In this document: one piece after another, positions 1 through 5,430 of the stretch
Numbering within the stretch: the first letter of the stretch is position 1
Layout: the number at the start of each line of letters is the position of its first letter
Assembly: GCA_018713405.1 (NCBI GenBank)
Contig: DVOR01000191.1
Coordinates: 1-5,592, forward strand
Source of the DNA: Candidatus Spyradenecus faecavium
GTDB taxonomy: Bacteria > Verrucomicrobiota > Kiritimatiellia > RFP12 > DVOR01
Reading direction: 5' to 3'
Length of the DNA stretch: 5,592 nucleotides
Notes under the pieces: generated by a model
What the model saw: the letters and a program-made list of their open reading frames with translations, nothing else
The model's database searches: none
Told to the model about the DNA's origin: nothing
Translations under genes and position numbers: made by a program

Positions 1-666
1 GATGCGCTCGATCTGGATGCGGCGGGCGGCCTGGGCCTGGCTTTGGGCCTGGATGATCTTGGCGTTCTCGGCGGCGATGCCCTTGGCGATGGCCTCGCGG
101 CGTTCGGCCTCGGCCTGGACCTTGGCGGCCTCGCGGCGGCGGAGGCGGGCGGAGAAGGAGCCGGCCTTGGCGGGGGCGGCCTTGGCGGAGGCTTGGGGCA
201 GGACGCGGCGGGCGGCGGCGGGCGCGGGCGCCGGGGTCGGCGGCTCGGCGGCGGGCGTGGGCTTGTCGATGAGGCCTTTGCCGAGGCCGAGGGTGAAGGT
301 GAGGCCGTCTTTGGTGAGGGTGGCCCATTCGGCGTCGTAGTCGGCCTCGACGAGGGTGAAGCCGTTCTCGCTCTCCCCGATGCCGAGGAGGTGGCTGGCG
401 ACGCCCTGGGTCTCGTCGAGGAAGGCGATCTTGCGGGTGCCGTCGGGGTAGTCGGTGATGCCGACCATGCGGAACTTCTGGGCGATCTCCTCCTTCTGCT
501 TCTGTTCCTCGGCGGCCTTGGCGGCGTCGGCGGCGGAAACCTGCTCGGCCACGTCGCCGAAGGGCTTGGCGTCGACGATGGGCTGATAGCGGCCGCGGTC
601 GGGGGCCTGCGCCTGGGCGAAGGCGAGGGCGGGGGCGAGGACAAGCAGCAAGAGGGGGAGGCGCAT
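1..666 (-). CDS. Exported protein with PilP/GspC-like beta domain and C-terminal coiled coil (3' end outside window)
   Basis: The frame reads open for 222 codons from ATG at 666 and runs off the left edge with no stop. Residues 1-18 look like a Sec signal peptide: one Arg, a Leu-rich core, then Ala-Phe-Ala before Gln, so the product is probably periplasmic or outside the inner membrane. Residues 45-63 form a short charged helix. Residues 64-130 (FRMVGITDYPDG... to ...LTKDGLTFTLGLG) have the alternating beta pattern of the small PilP/GspC-type domains of type IV pilus and type II secretion systems; this is a pattern resemblance only. Residues 133-170 are a Pro/Ala-rich linker, and 171-222 are rich in Ala, Arg, Glu and Gln, as in a coiled coil. 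The ATG overlaps the transporter stop as TGATG and has no clear Shine-Dalgarno sequence, so translation probably depends on reinitiation. No secretion or pilus gene is visible nearby. Existence of the gene is fairly sure; its role is unknown. Confidence 0.8.
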   Translation of the reverse strand, partial: MRLPLLLLVLAPALAFAQAQAPDRGRYQPIVDAKPFGDVAEQVSAADAAKAAEEQKQKEEIAQKFRMVGITDYPDGTRKIAFLDETQGVASHLLGIGESENGFTLVEADYDAEWATLTKDGLTFTLGLGKGLIDKPTPAAEPPTPAPAPAAARRVLPQASAKAAPAKAGSFSARLRRREAAKVQAEAERREAIAKGIAAENAKIIQAQSQAQAARRIQIERI

Positions 667-2216
667 CAGAAGCCCAGGAAGCCGGCGACGTAGAGGAAGA
701 CGAGGAGGATGCCGATGGGCGAGACCCACCGGAGGAGGAAGCCCCAGACGGCCGGGGCGACGCGCCAATCCTCGCCCTGCGCCAGCAGCTCGGGCGCGGC
801 GCGGCGGGGCGTCCAGCCCCAGCCGACGAGGAGGGCGGTGCAGAGGGCGGTGAAGGGGAGGATCCAGTTGCTGGCGAAGTTGTCGAGGGTGTCGAGCCAG
901 TTGCCGCGGGCGAGGTCGCCCATGCAGGCCTCGACGGCCTTGCCCAGCCAGGGGAGGTGGCTCCAGTCGGCGGTGGAGAAGACCGCGAGCAACCCCATCA
1001 CCGTGCAGAGGACGAAGCCGATGAGGACGGCGGTGCGGCGGCTGCCGCGCTTGTGGCCGCGGCGGAGACGCTCGATGAAGACCGTGGCGCCGCATTCCAG
1101 CAGAGCGACGGAGCTGGTGACGGCGGCGATGAAGAGCATGAAGAAGAAGCAGGTCGCCCACACGGGGCCCAGCCACATGGAGTCGAAGACCGCGGGCAGG
1201 GCGCCGAAGATGAGGCCCGGGCCGGCGCTCGGCTCCAGGCCGACGGCGAAGACGGCGGGGAAGATGGCCAGGCCGGCCATGAGGGCGGCGCAGGTGTCGA
1301 GCACGCCGACCCAGCCGGCGGCGCGGAGGATGTTGTGCTCCTTGTGCAGGTAGGAGCCGTAGGTCACGGTGATCGCCATGCCGAGCGAGAGGGAGAAGAA
1401 GACCTGCCCCAGGGCCATCAGCACGACCTTGGGCGTGAAGGCCTCGAGCGTCGGCTTCAGGAGGAAGGAGATGCCCTCGCCGGCGCCCGGAAGCGTGACA
1501 CTGCGCACGATGACCACCACCAGGAGGATGAAGAGCAGCGGCATCAGGATCTTGCTCATGCGCTCAATGCCCGCTCGGATGCCGCCCAGCAGCATCCAGC
1601 CCGTCACCGCCATGAAGATGACGAAGCCGACAAGCACGCGCCAGGGATTGGCGACATAGGCCCCGAAGGCCGTCTGCGACGTCTGCGCCACCTCGGCGGC
1701 CACCGCGCCGTCCACCGCGTCGGGGACGAGGGTGCCGGTGAGGGAGAGGCGGATGTACTCCACGATCCAGCCGCCGATGACGGCGTAGTAAGAGAGGATG
1801 GCGAGCGCCACGATGGTGCAGACCCAGCCCAGCACCGCGAAGCCCTTCTTGGCGAAGAGGTAGACGCCGACCAACGCCGCGGCCACGGGCAACCACGCCT
1901 GCATCGTGGCGAAGGCCACCGCCATCCCGGCCGAGAGCGCGCTCATCACGAAGCGGACGTTCGGGTTGCCCGAGAGCCGCTCGACCTTGCCCATGGCGTT
2001 GATGATGTTGCGGCGCGTATGCCGGCCGATGAGCATCTCCGAGCACATCACCGGCAGGCCGATGAAGGCCACGCACAGCACATAGACCAGCACGAAGGTG
2101 CCGCCGCCGTTCTCACCGGCCATGTAGGGGAATTTCCAGATGTTGCCCAAGCCGATGGCCGAGCCGGCGGAAGCCAAGATAAACCCGATCGAGGAAGTCC
2201 AATTCTCGCGCGTCAT
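666..2216 (-). CDS. Sodium-dependent transporter, neurotransmitter:sodium symporter (NSS/SNF) family
   Basis: This is a 516-residue inner-membrane protein that probably imports an amino acid or related compound with sodium; the substrate cannot be read from sequence. TM1 carries the family signature ASAGSAIGLGN (15-25) followed by KFPYMAGENGGG (28-39). By alignment to LeuT, Ala20 and Asn25 match Na1 ligands, while Gly18, Ile21, Ala364, Thr367 and Ser368 match Na2 ligands (TM8 motif AAVTSS). TM6 has GQVFFSLSLG (270-279). About 11 core membrane segments can be drawn, the usual bacterial number, ending with 446-468 and 489-515. Residues ~83-122, between TM2 and TM3, form an extra mostly hydrophobic stretch that bacterial members usually lack. 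The start at 2216 is chosen because MTRENW leads straight into TM1 and has an AAAGGA site five bases upstream. The frame stays open to 2363, but those 49 extra residues look non-coding. The gene is first in an operon with the exported protein. Confidence 0.95.
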   Translation of the reverse strand: MTRENWTSSIGFILASAGSAIGLGNIWKFPYMAGENGGGTFVLVYVLCVAFIGLPVMCSEMLIGRHTRRNIINAMGKVERLSGNPNVRFVMSALSAGMAVAFATMQAWLPVAAALVGVYLFAKKGFAVLGWVCTIVALAILSYYAVIGGWIVEYIRLSLTGTLVPDAVDGAVAAEVAQTSQTAFGAYVANPWRVLVGFVIFMAVTGWMLLGGIRAGIERMSKILMPLLFILLVVVIVRSVTLPGAGEGISFLLKPTLEAFTPKVVLMALGQVFFSLSLGMAITVTYGSYLHKEHNILRAAGWVGVLDTCAALMAGLAIFPAVFAVGLEPSAGPGLIFGALPAVFDSMWLGPVWATCFFFMLFIAAVTSSVALLECGATVFIERLRRGHKRGSRRTAVLIGFVLCTVMGLLAVFSTADWSHLPWLGKAVEACMGDLARGNWLDTLDNFASNWILPFTALCTALLVGWGWTPRRAAPELLAQGEDWRVAPAVWGFLLRWVSPIGILLVFLYVAGFLGF

Positions 2217-2221
2217 GCGTG

Positions 2222-2227
2222 TCCTTT
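2222..2227 (-). promoter_or_regulatory. Ribosome binding site of the transporter
   Basis: On the minus strand, AAAGGA lies five bases before the ATG at 2216. It decides the start: the in-frame ATG at 2363 lies upstream of the likely promoter and could not be on the same transcript. Confidence 0.8.
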
Positions 2228-2244
2228 GCGTTAGCGTTTCCGTA

Positions 2245-2253
2245 ATTGTACCA
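2245..2253 (-). promoter_or_regulatory. Extended -10 promoter for the transporter operon
   Basis: The minus strand reads TGGTACAAT, a TGN extended -10 followed by a five-of-six match to TATAAT. The expected transcription start is near 2238, giving a leader of about 22 bases. No good -35 hexamer sits 16-18 bases upstream, where the sequence is a G-rich run; extended -10 promoters often do without one. Confidence 0.55.
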
Positions 2254-2314
2254 AAACACCCCGCCCCGCGCCGACATTCACCACACAAAGTGCGCCCAAG
2301 GGGAAGCTTAGAAG

Positions 2315-2334
2315 TTTGGAGGTTGGAGGTTTGG
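2315..2334. repeat. Short direct repeat TTGGAGG x2
   Basis: TTGGAGG occurs back to back at 2316-2322 and 2323-2329, followed by TTTGG. The 9-base string GTTGGAGGT (2322-2330) occurs again at 4994-5002 after the helicase gene. This could be a trace of a dispersed intergenic repeat, but it is short enough to be chance in G-rich sequence. Confidence 0.4.
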
Positions 2335-2361
2335 CTGTCGCGGTACGTTTCTTGGGCTGGC

Positions 2362-2441
2362 ACCCCTAAAGGGTCTGGGGCGAAACCCTAAGGGTTTTGA
2401 AGTGAAACCCTAAGGGTTTTGGGTCAAACCCTTAAGGGTTT
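2362..2441. repeat. Array of four phased palindromes (AAACCCTWAGGGTTT type)
   Basis: Four palindrome-like units follow each other. Unit 1 is degenerate (ACCCCTAAAGGGT, 2362-2374). Units 2 and 3 are identical over 18 bases (GAAACCCTAAGGGTTTTG, 2382-2399 and 2404-2421). Unit 4 is a perfect 16-bp palindrome, AAACCCTTAAGGGTTT (2426-2441). Centres lie near 2368, 2390, 2412 and 2433.5, a spacing of 21-22 bp or about two helical turns. The array lies between divergent genes, more than 100 bp from the transporter promoter and about 170 bp upstream of the helicase -35. It could be a cooperative protein-binding array, a run of small hairpins, or part of a dispersed repeat. Confidence 0.75.
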
Positions 2442-2492
2442 CGGAAATGCATAAGGACTTATTTGAAATGGGCCGACTGCGGGTTCCGCGAA

Positions 2493-2589
2493 GACGCAAA
2501 GGAACGCAAGGGCCTGGGCACTTCACCGTTCGGCCCTTCGGGCCTCTCTACCGTGCCCATCCCTTGCGTTTCTGCGGTTTCCCTGCGTC
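2493..2589. repeat. Long interrupted hairpin, possibly a dispersed or MITE-like repeat
   Basis: Nested arms pair in order: GACGCA (2493-2498) with TGCGTC (2584-2589); AACGCAAGGG (2503-2512) with CCCTTGCGTT (2561-2570), a perfect 10 bp; GGGCAC (2516-2521) with GTGCCC (2553-2558); and GGCCC (2532-2536) with GGGCC (2540-2544) around a three-base loop. No T-run follows, so it is not an obvious terminator, and no convincing reading frame crosses it. Repeated GCGTT/GCAAAGG words in intergenic DNA resemble repeat families common in several environmental bacterial groups, but membership cannot be tested here. Confidence 0.6.
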
Positions 2590-2610
2590 GTGCCGGGCGC
2601 TGTGGCCCTG

Positions 2611-2639
2611 TTGCCATCGGTGGGAGGATGGTGTATACT
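2611..2639 (+). promoter_or_regulatory. Sigma-70-type promoter for the helicase gene
   Basis: TTGCCA (2611-2616) and TATACT (2634-2639) are separated by exactly 17 bases, close to consensus at both boxes. The expected start is near 2646, giving a leader of about 140 bases before the helicase ATG at 2788. This is the best promoter in the window. Confidence 0.75.
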
Positions 2640-2665
2640 TCCCTTCGAACGATGACAAGGAACAC

Positions 2666-2680
2666 ATGGCACGAGCGTGA
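2666..2680 (+). other. Four-codon mini-ORF (MARA) in the helicase leader
   Basis: ATG GCA CGA GCG TGA follows AAGGA (2657-2661) at a four-base spacing, 32 bases after the -10 box. It could be a translated leader ORF. It could also be the surviving first codons of a lost gene: ATGGCACGAGCG differs by one base deletion from the ATGGCAGAGCG that opens the ATPase-like gene at 5431, whose TATACT box is a similar 28 bases upstream. Both readings are inference. Confidence 0.35.
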
Positions 2681-2777
2681 TTGAGGCGTTGACGTCTTAG
2701 GCTAGGTTCTCCCGCCCCCGCATCCATCATCCCACTTGCCTCCGCCATCAGCGAGTCCATCAAGCGATTGCCCAGAA

Positions 2778-2781
2778 AGGA
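2778..2781 (+). promoter_or_regulatory. Ribosome binding site of the helicase
   Basis: AGGA, within GAAAGGAAG, lies six bases before ATG 2788 and supports that start. Confidence 0.75.
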
Positions 2782-2787
2782 AGCACC

Positions 2788-4959
2788 ATGGTTAAAATCA
2801 CATTGAGTGATAGATATAAGAAAGTCCGTGACACCGCGCCGGAAGACATTCAATACGAGTTGTCCCAATTGGAAGGGGAATTGCGTTTTGACAAGGTGAC
2901 GCCTGGCCGCAAGCCGGAGAACATCCATTGCCGCACCAAAGAGACGCTTCACTCCTATCGGGTGAACAAGGATTGGCGGCTGATCACCTATCGGTGGAAG
3001 GAGGGGGAAATCATCCTCCTCTTGGCCGACAAGCATGACGATGCCTATCGGTGTGCCCAGAATATGCGGCTGGTGTGGGAGAATGGCAAACTGAACTTGC
3101 CGACCGTGCAGGACGACAAACCTGTCGTCATCCCAATCAAGACCAAGATGGTGCCGGTGATCGAATCGCAACCGACTTCAAATGATGCCAAACCTTTTGC
3201 CGAGTATTCAGACGAGCGGTTGCTGAAGTTGGGAGTACCGAAGGAGCAGGTCGCCCTGGTGCGTGGGATGACGTATGCGGAACTGGAAAACGACAGGCAC
3301 CTGGACGTGGGGACCGGGCTGCTGTTGCTTGAGGTGGCCTCCGGGACGAAACCCTATGATGAGGCGGCCAAGCAGGTGGAGACGGAGCGGAAGCGTCCTT
3401 CCGTGGAGAAGGTGTTGAGCGACCACCCGGGCTTGCGCGAGCATTATTTCGTGCTGACGGACGAGAACCGAGATGCCTTCCTGAACGGCGAGCTGGAGAA
3501 TTGGCAGGTCTTTTTGCACCCTTCGCAGACGGATGCCGTGGAAATCAAGGCGAATGGGCCGGTGTTTGTCTCCGGCCCGGCGGGGACGGGCAAGTCGGTG
3601 GTGGCCTTCCATCGCGTGAAGTGGCTGCTGCGGCAGAAGGGGTTTGAGGACAAGCGTGTCCTCTTCACCACGTACACCAAGACGCTCGCGAAGTATGCGC
3701 TGGCGATGTTGGGCAAGCTGTGCACGAAGGAGGAGCTTGCGCGCGTGGATGTGATGACCTTCGATGCGTTCTTGACCAAGGCGTGGACGCGTAACGGCGC
3801 ACTCAAGACGGCGCTCACGCGCAGAGACGAGAGCAACCCTTATGGGTTGCCATCCGCGATACGGGATGCCTTGGAGGCGCTCTTTTCCCCGAGGCGGCAG
3901 TATGTGCATGACCGTGACCGCGCCTTCATCGCGCGCGAGTGGGTGGATGTGATTTTGGAGAACGACATCAGGACGGAGGCGGCGTACAAGAAGGTTCAGC
4001 GTCCACGCGCTTATGGGTTCCTCAGCGCGCAGATGCGGTCGCGCTTCTGGGCGATTTTCTCGGAGTGGAATGCGAAGCTGGCGGGCTTCAGCCGCCGTCA
4101 GCATCGGCCGAAGGTGGCGGCGTTGAATGCGTTGACGGAGGCCTTGACGGCCCCAGGCCCGAATGAGGACAAGGCGTTCCTGCTTGGGCGCTACGGCGCG
4201 GTGGTGGTGGACGAGGTGCAGGATTTCGGCGCCTCGGAGTACCGTTTCCTGGCGGCGCTGACGGGGAACACCATCGACCATCCCCGGCCCACGCTCTACC
4301 TGACCGGTGACGGCCATCAGCGCATCTATGGCCGCATCGGGTCTTTCAGCCAGTGCAACATCAACGTGACCAACCGATCCCTCACGCTGAAGGTGTGTTA
4401 TCGCTCGACGACGGCCATTCGGGAGTTCGCGGAGAGTCTGCTGAAGGGCGCCAAGGTCAAGGGCCTTGACGGGGAGTTCGAGACTTTCGGCGGCGAGTCG
4501 CTCGTGCAGGGTGAGCCGCCGGAGGAGCGGTATGTCTCGAATTACATGGCGGAGAACAATGCCATCGCGGACGCCATCCAGGCCTGGAGCAAGAAGGCAT
4601 CCACGAATTACGGCGACTATGCCGTGCTGCTGCGCAACAATCGGGCGCTCGCCACTGTCGCCGAGAAACTCGAAACGCGCGGCATCCCCGCGACCCCGGT
4701 GATCAAGAAGGATGAGCTTGACCTGAACGACGGCCGCGTGAAGGTGATGACCATGCACAGCGCCAAGGGCCTCCAGTTCGTCGGCGTCGTGCTGGCGTTG
4801 GACGCGTGGCCGACCATCCCCAAGAACTTCGACACCACGGACGCCGAGGCGCTGGAGGAGCATATGCTGTCGGAGCGGCAGTTGCTCTACATGGCCGCCA
4901 TGCGTGCGCAACGGTTCGTGCTGCTGACCTCCTCGAACGGCCACCGCGCCGACATCTGA
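2788..4959 (+). CDS. Superfamily 1 (UvrD/Rep-like) DNA helicase with N-terminal RelE/ParE-like domain
   Basis: This 723-residue ATP-dependent translocase probably acts on DNA in the cytoplasm. Residues 1-95 follow the RelE/ParE toxin pattern (HSYRVNKDWRLITYRW, 55-70; then KHDDAY, 82-87). Residues 137-187 are a helical linker starting FAEYSDERLLKLGVP. Helicase motifs come in order: Q motif Gln247; Walker A GPAGTGKS (263-270, Lys269); Ia FTTYTKTLAKYA (293-304); Ib VMTFDAF (322-328); II VVVDEVQDF (472-480, Asp475/Glu476); III LTGDGHQRIYG (505-515); IV VCYRSTTAIR (536-545, Arg539); V VMTMHSAKGLQF (653-664); VI SERQLLYMAAMRAQR (695-709, Arg706). All key residues are present, so it should be active. 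Only ~110 residues separate IV and V, so the 2B domain is small, and no nuclease domain follows motif VI. It is monocistronic. A role in repair or phage defence is possible but not shown. Confidence 0.93.
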   Translation: MVKITLSDRYKKVRDTAPEDIQYELSQLEGELRFDKVTPGRKPENIHCRTKETLHSYRVNKDWRLITYRWKEGEIILLLADKHDDAYRCAQNMRLVWENGKLNLPTVQDDKPVVIPIKTKMVPVIESQPTSNDAKPFAEYSDERLLKLGVPKEQVALVRGMTYAELENDRHLDVGTGLLLLEVASGTKPYDEAAKQVETERKRPSVEKVLSDHPGLREHYFVLTDENRDAFLNGELENWQVFLHPSQTDAVEIKANGPVFVSGPAGTGKSVVAFHRVKWLLRQKGFEDKRVLFTTYTKTLAKYALAMLGKLCTKEELARVDVMTFDAFLTKAWTRNGALKTALTRRDESNPYGLPSAIRDALEALFSPRRQYVHDRDRAFIAREWVDVILENDIRTEAAYKKVQRPRAYGFLSAQMRSRFWAIFSEWNAKLAGFSRRQHRPKVAALNALTEALTAPGPNEDKAFLLGRYGAVVVDEVQDFGASEYRFLAALTGNTIDHPRPTLYLTGDGHQRIYGRIGSFSQCNINVTNRSLTLKVCYRSTTAIREFAESLLKGAKVKGLDGEFETFGGESLVQGEPPEERYVSNYMAENNAIADAIQAWSKKASTNYGDYAVLLRNNRALATVAEKLETRGIPATPVIKKDELDLNDGRVKVMTMHSAKGLQFVGVVLALDAWPTIPKNFDTTDAEALEEHMLSERQLLYMAAMRAQRFVLLTSSNGHRADI

Positions 4960-4971
4960 CGGCACGCCTAA

Positions 4972-5023
4972 CGATTTGGCAGTCCTGCTGGCGGTTGGAG
5001 GTGGCTTCTAACTGCCACAATCG
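4972..5023 (+). repeat. Imperfect inverted repeat downstream of the helicase
   Basis: CGATT-TGGCAGT (4972-4983) pairs with ACTGCCA-c-AATCG (5011-5023): 12 bp with one bulged C (5018) and a 27-base loop. It begins 13 bases after the helicase stop and may protect or define the mRNA 3' end. There is no T-run, so it is not a classical intrinsic terminator. Confidence 0.4.
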
Positions 5024-5029
5024 GCGAAA

Positions 5030-5042
5030 TCTGCGGTTCCCT
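5030..5042 (+). repeat. Short repeat TCTGCGGTTCCCT shared with the central hairpin
   Basis: The string matches TCTGCGGTTTCCCT at 2571-2584 with one T missing. It is followed by pyrimidine-rich DNA with two CCCTTCT copies and CTCTGCG. Apart from this, 5024-5130 shows no gene, terminator or promoter that can be supported. Confidence 0.4.
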
Positions 5043-5135
5043 TCTCTGGATCCCTTCTGTCCGCCTCTGCGCTTCCTTGTATTGTCCAGGGGGCTCGGTC
5101 TGCCTCGGGTGGTGGCCGGGTGGCGGGGATTTTTC

Positions 5136-5247
5136 GAGGGGGTGAGATTTTCCTGTCACCTTTTGGGGGTGGGCGCGTAAACCCATGACAGAAAGCCTAG
5201 GACTCCCCTGTGTTTTCCCGAGCCGGAGGTGAACGGGGCTCCGCCCC
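5136..5247 (+). ncRNA. Candidate structured RNA or leader upstream of the terminator
   Basis: Several stems nest in this gene-free stretch. An outer AGGGG (5137-5141) can pair with CCCCT (5205-5209). Inside it, TTT-c-CTGTCA (5149-5158) pairs with TGACAGAAA (5186-5194) with one bulged C, enclosing TGGG/CCCA (5170-5173/5182-5185). A second hairpin, GGGGC-TCC-GCCCC (5235-5247), follows, and a strong terminator lies 30 bases on. An alternative hairpin GGTGA/TCACC (5141-5145/5156-5160) ends in TTTT and would compete with the first fold. The class is not recognised. No clear promoter was found for it, so it could equally be the 3' part of the helicase transcript. Confidence 0.3.
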
Positions 5248-5277
5248 CAAGCCGAAGGTCTTTGTGTGTCATCCCTG

Positions 5278-5312
5278 GCGCGGGCGGCCTCCCAACACCG
5301 CCCGCGCTTTTT
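5278..5312 (+). terminator. Strong intrinsic terminator
   Basis: A perfect 10-bp GC stem, GCGCGGGCGG (5278-5287) with CCGCCCGCGC (5298-5307), has a 10-base loop and is followed directly by TTTTT (5308-5312). It is directional: the other strand lacks a T-run after the stem. It would end transcripts from the helicase side, about 320 bases after the helicase stop, and insulates the ATPase-like gene. Confidence 0.88.
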
Positions 5313-5333
5313 CCCGCCCGCTTCGCGCGGTGC

Positions 5334-5355
5334 GCCCCCAACGGTTGCAGGGGGC
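5334..5355. repeat. Small GC hairpin between terminator and promoter
   Basis: GCCCCC (5334-5339) and GGGGGC (5350-5355) pair perfectly around the 10-base loop AACGGTTGCA. It has no T-run. It lies 45 bases upstream of the ATPase-like gene's -10 region and has no known role. Confidence 0.4.
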
Positions 5356-5399
5356 TTCTCGGAGGGTTTGCCGTGGCAGGCTCTCGGGGTTTTGTCTTG

Positions 5400-5408
5400 T
5401 GCTATACT
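5400..5408 (+). promoter_or_regulatory. Extended -10 promoter for the ATPase-like gene
   Basis: TGCTATACT combines a TGN extension with TATACT (5403-5408). The expected start is near 5415, which would leave a leader of only about 16 bases holding the ribosome binding site. No good -35 lies at 17 bases; TTGCCG (5368-5373) is 29 bases away and too far. Confidence 0.6.
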
Positions 5409-5416
5409 ATGCAAAG

Positions 5417-5422
5417 AGGAGG
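5417..5422 (+). promoter_or_regulatory. Ribosome binding site of the ATPase-like gene
   Basis: AGGAGG is a full consensus Shine-Dalgarno sequence, eight bases before ATG 5431. It fixes the start and suggests strong translation. Confidence 0.85.
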
Positions 5423-5430
5423 ACGTAAGC

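Noticed and set aside
43..693. Plus-strand open frame over the left end (216 codons)
   Set aside because: It is dominated by Gly, Ala, Glu and Leu repeats, a shadow of the Ala/Pro/Arg-rich minus-strand protein, whose frame has a signal peptide and a coupled start.
957..2234. Long plus-strand open frame opposite the transporter (425 codons)
   Set aside because: The predicted protein is low-complexity, rich in Asp, Glu, Gly, His and Arg, with no domain pattern. It mirrors the transporter codons and arises because stop codons are rare in high-GC antisense frames.
2362..2441. CRISPR array or plant-type telomere repeat (CCCTAAA)
   Set aside because: The period of about 22 bp leaves linkers of only about 4-10 bases, too short for spacers. 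The CCCTAAA-like word is part of a palindrome and not a tandem heptamer, so the telomere likeness is coincidental.
2447..2680. Small open frames on both strands across the long hairpin
   Set aside because: They have no ribosome binding site at their starts, arginine-rich random composition, and cross the inverted repeat and promoter.
2689..2716. Second helicase promoter beginning TTGACG
   Set aside because: The -35-like box is good, but the sequence 16-18 bases downstream is CCCGCCCCC with no -10 box.
3208..4965. Long minus-strand open frame opposite the helicase (585 codons)
   Set aside because: It is Arg-, His- and Leu-rich without recognisable motifs, while the plus strand holds a full ordered set of SF1 helicase motifs.
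5130..5134. T-run as an intrinsic terminator for the helicase
   Set aside because: The G-rich sequence before it cannot form a stable stem directly adjacent to the T's; the convincing terminator is at 5278-5312.
5188..5194. ACAGAAA as a sign of RNase P RNA
   Set aside because: No other conserved RNase P elements (such as the P4 region) are present, and the space is too short. SRP RNA and tmRNA signatures were also looked for and not found.
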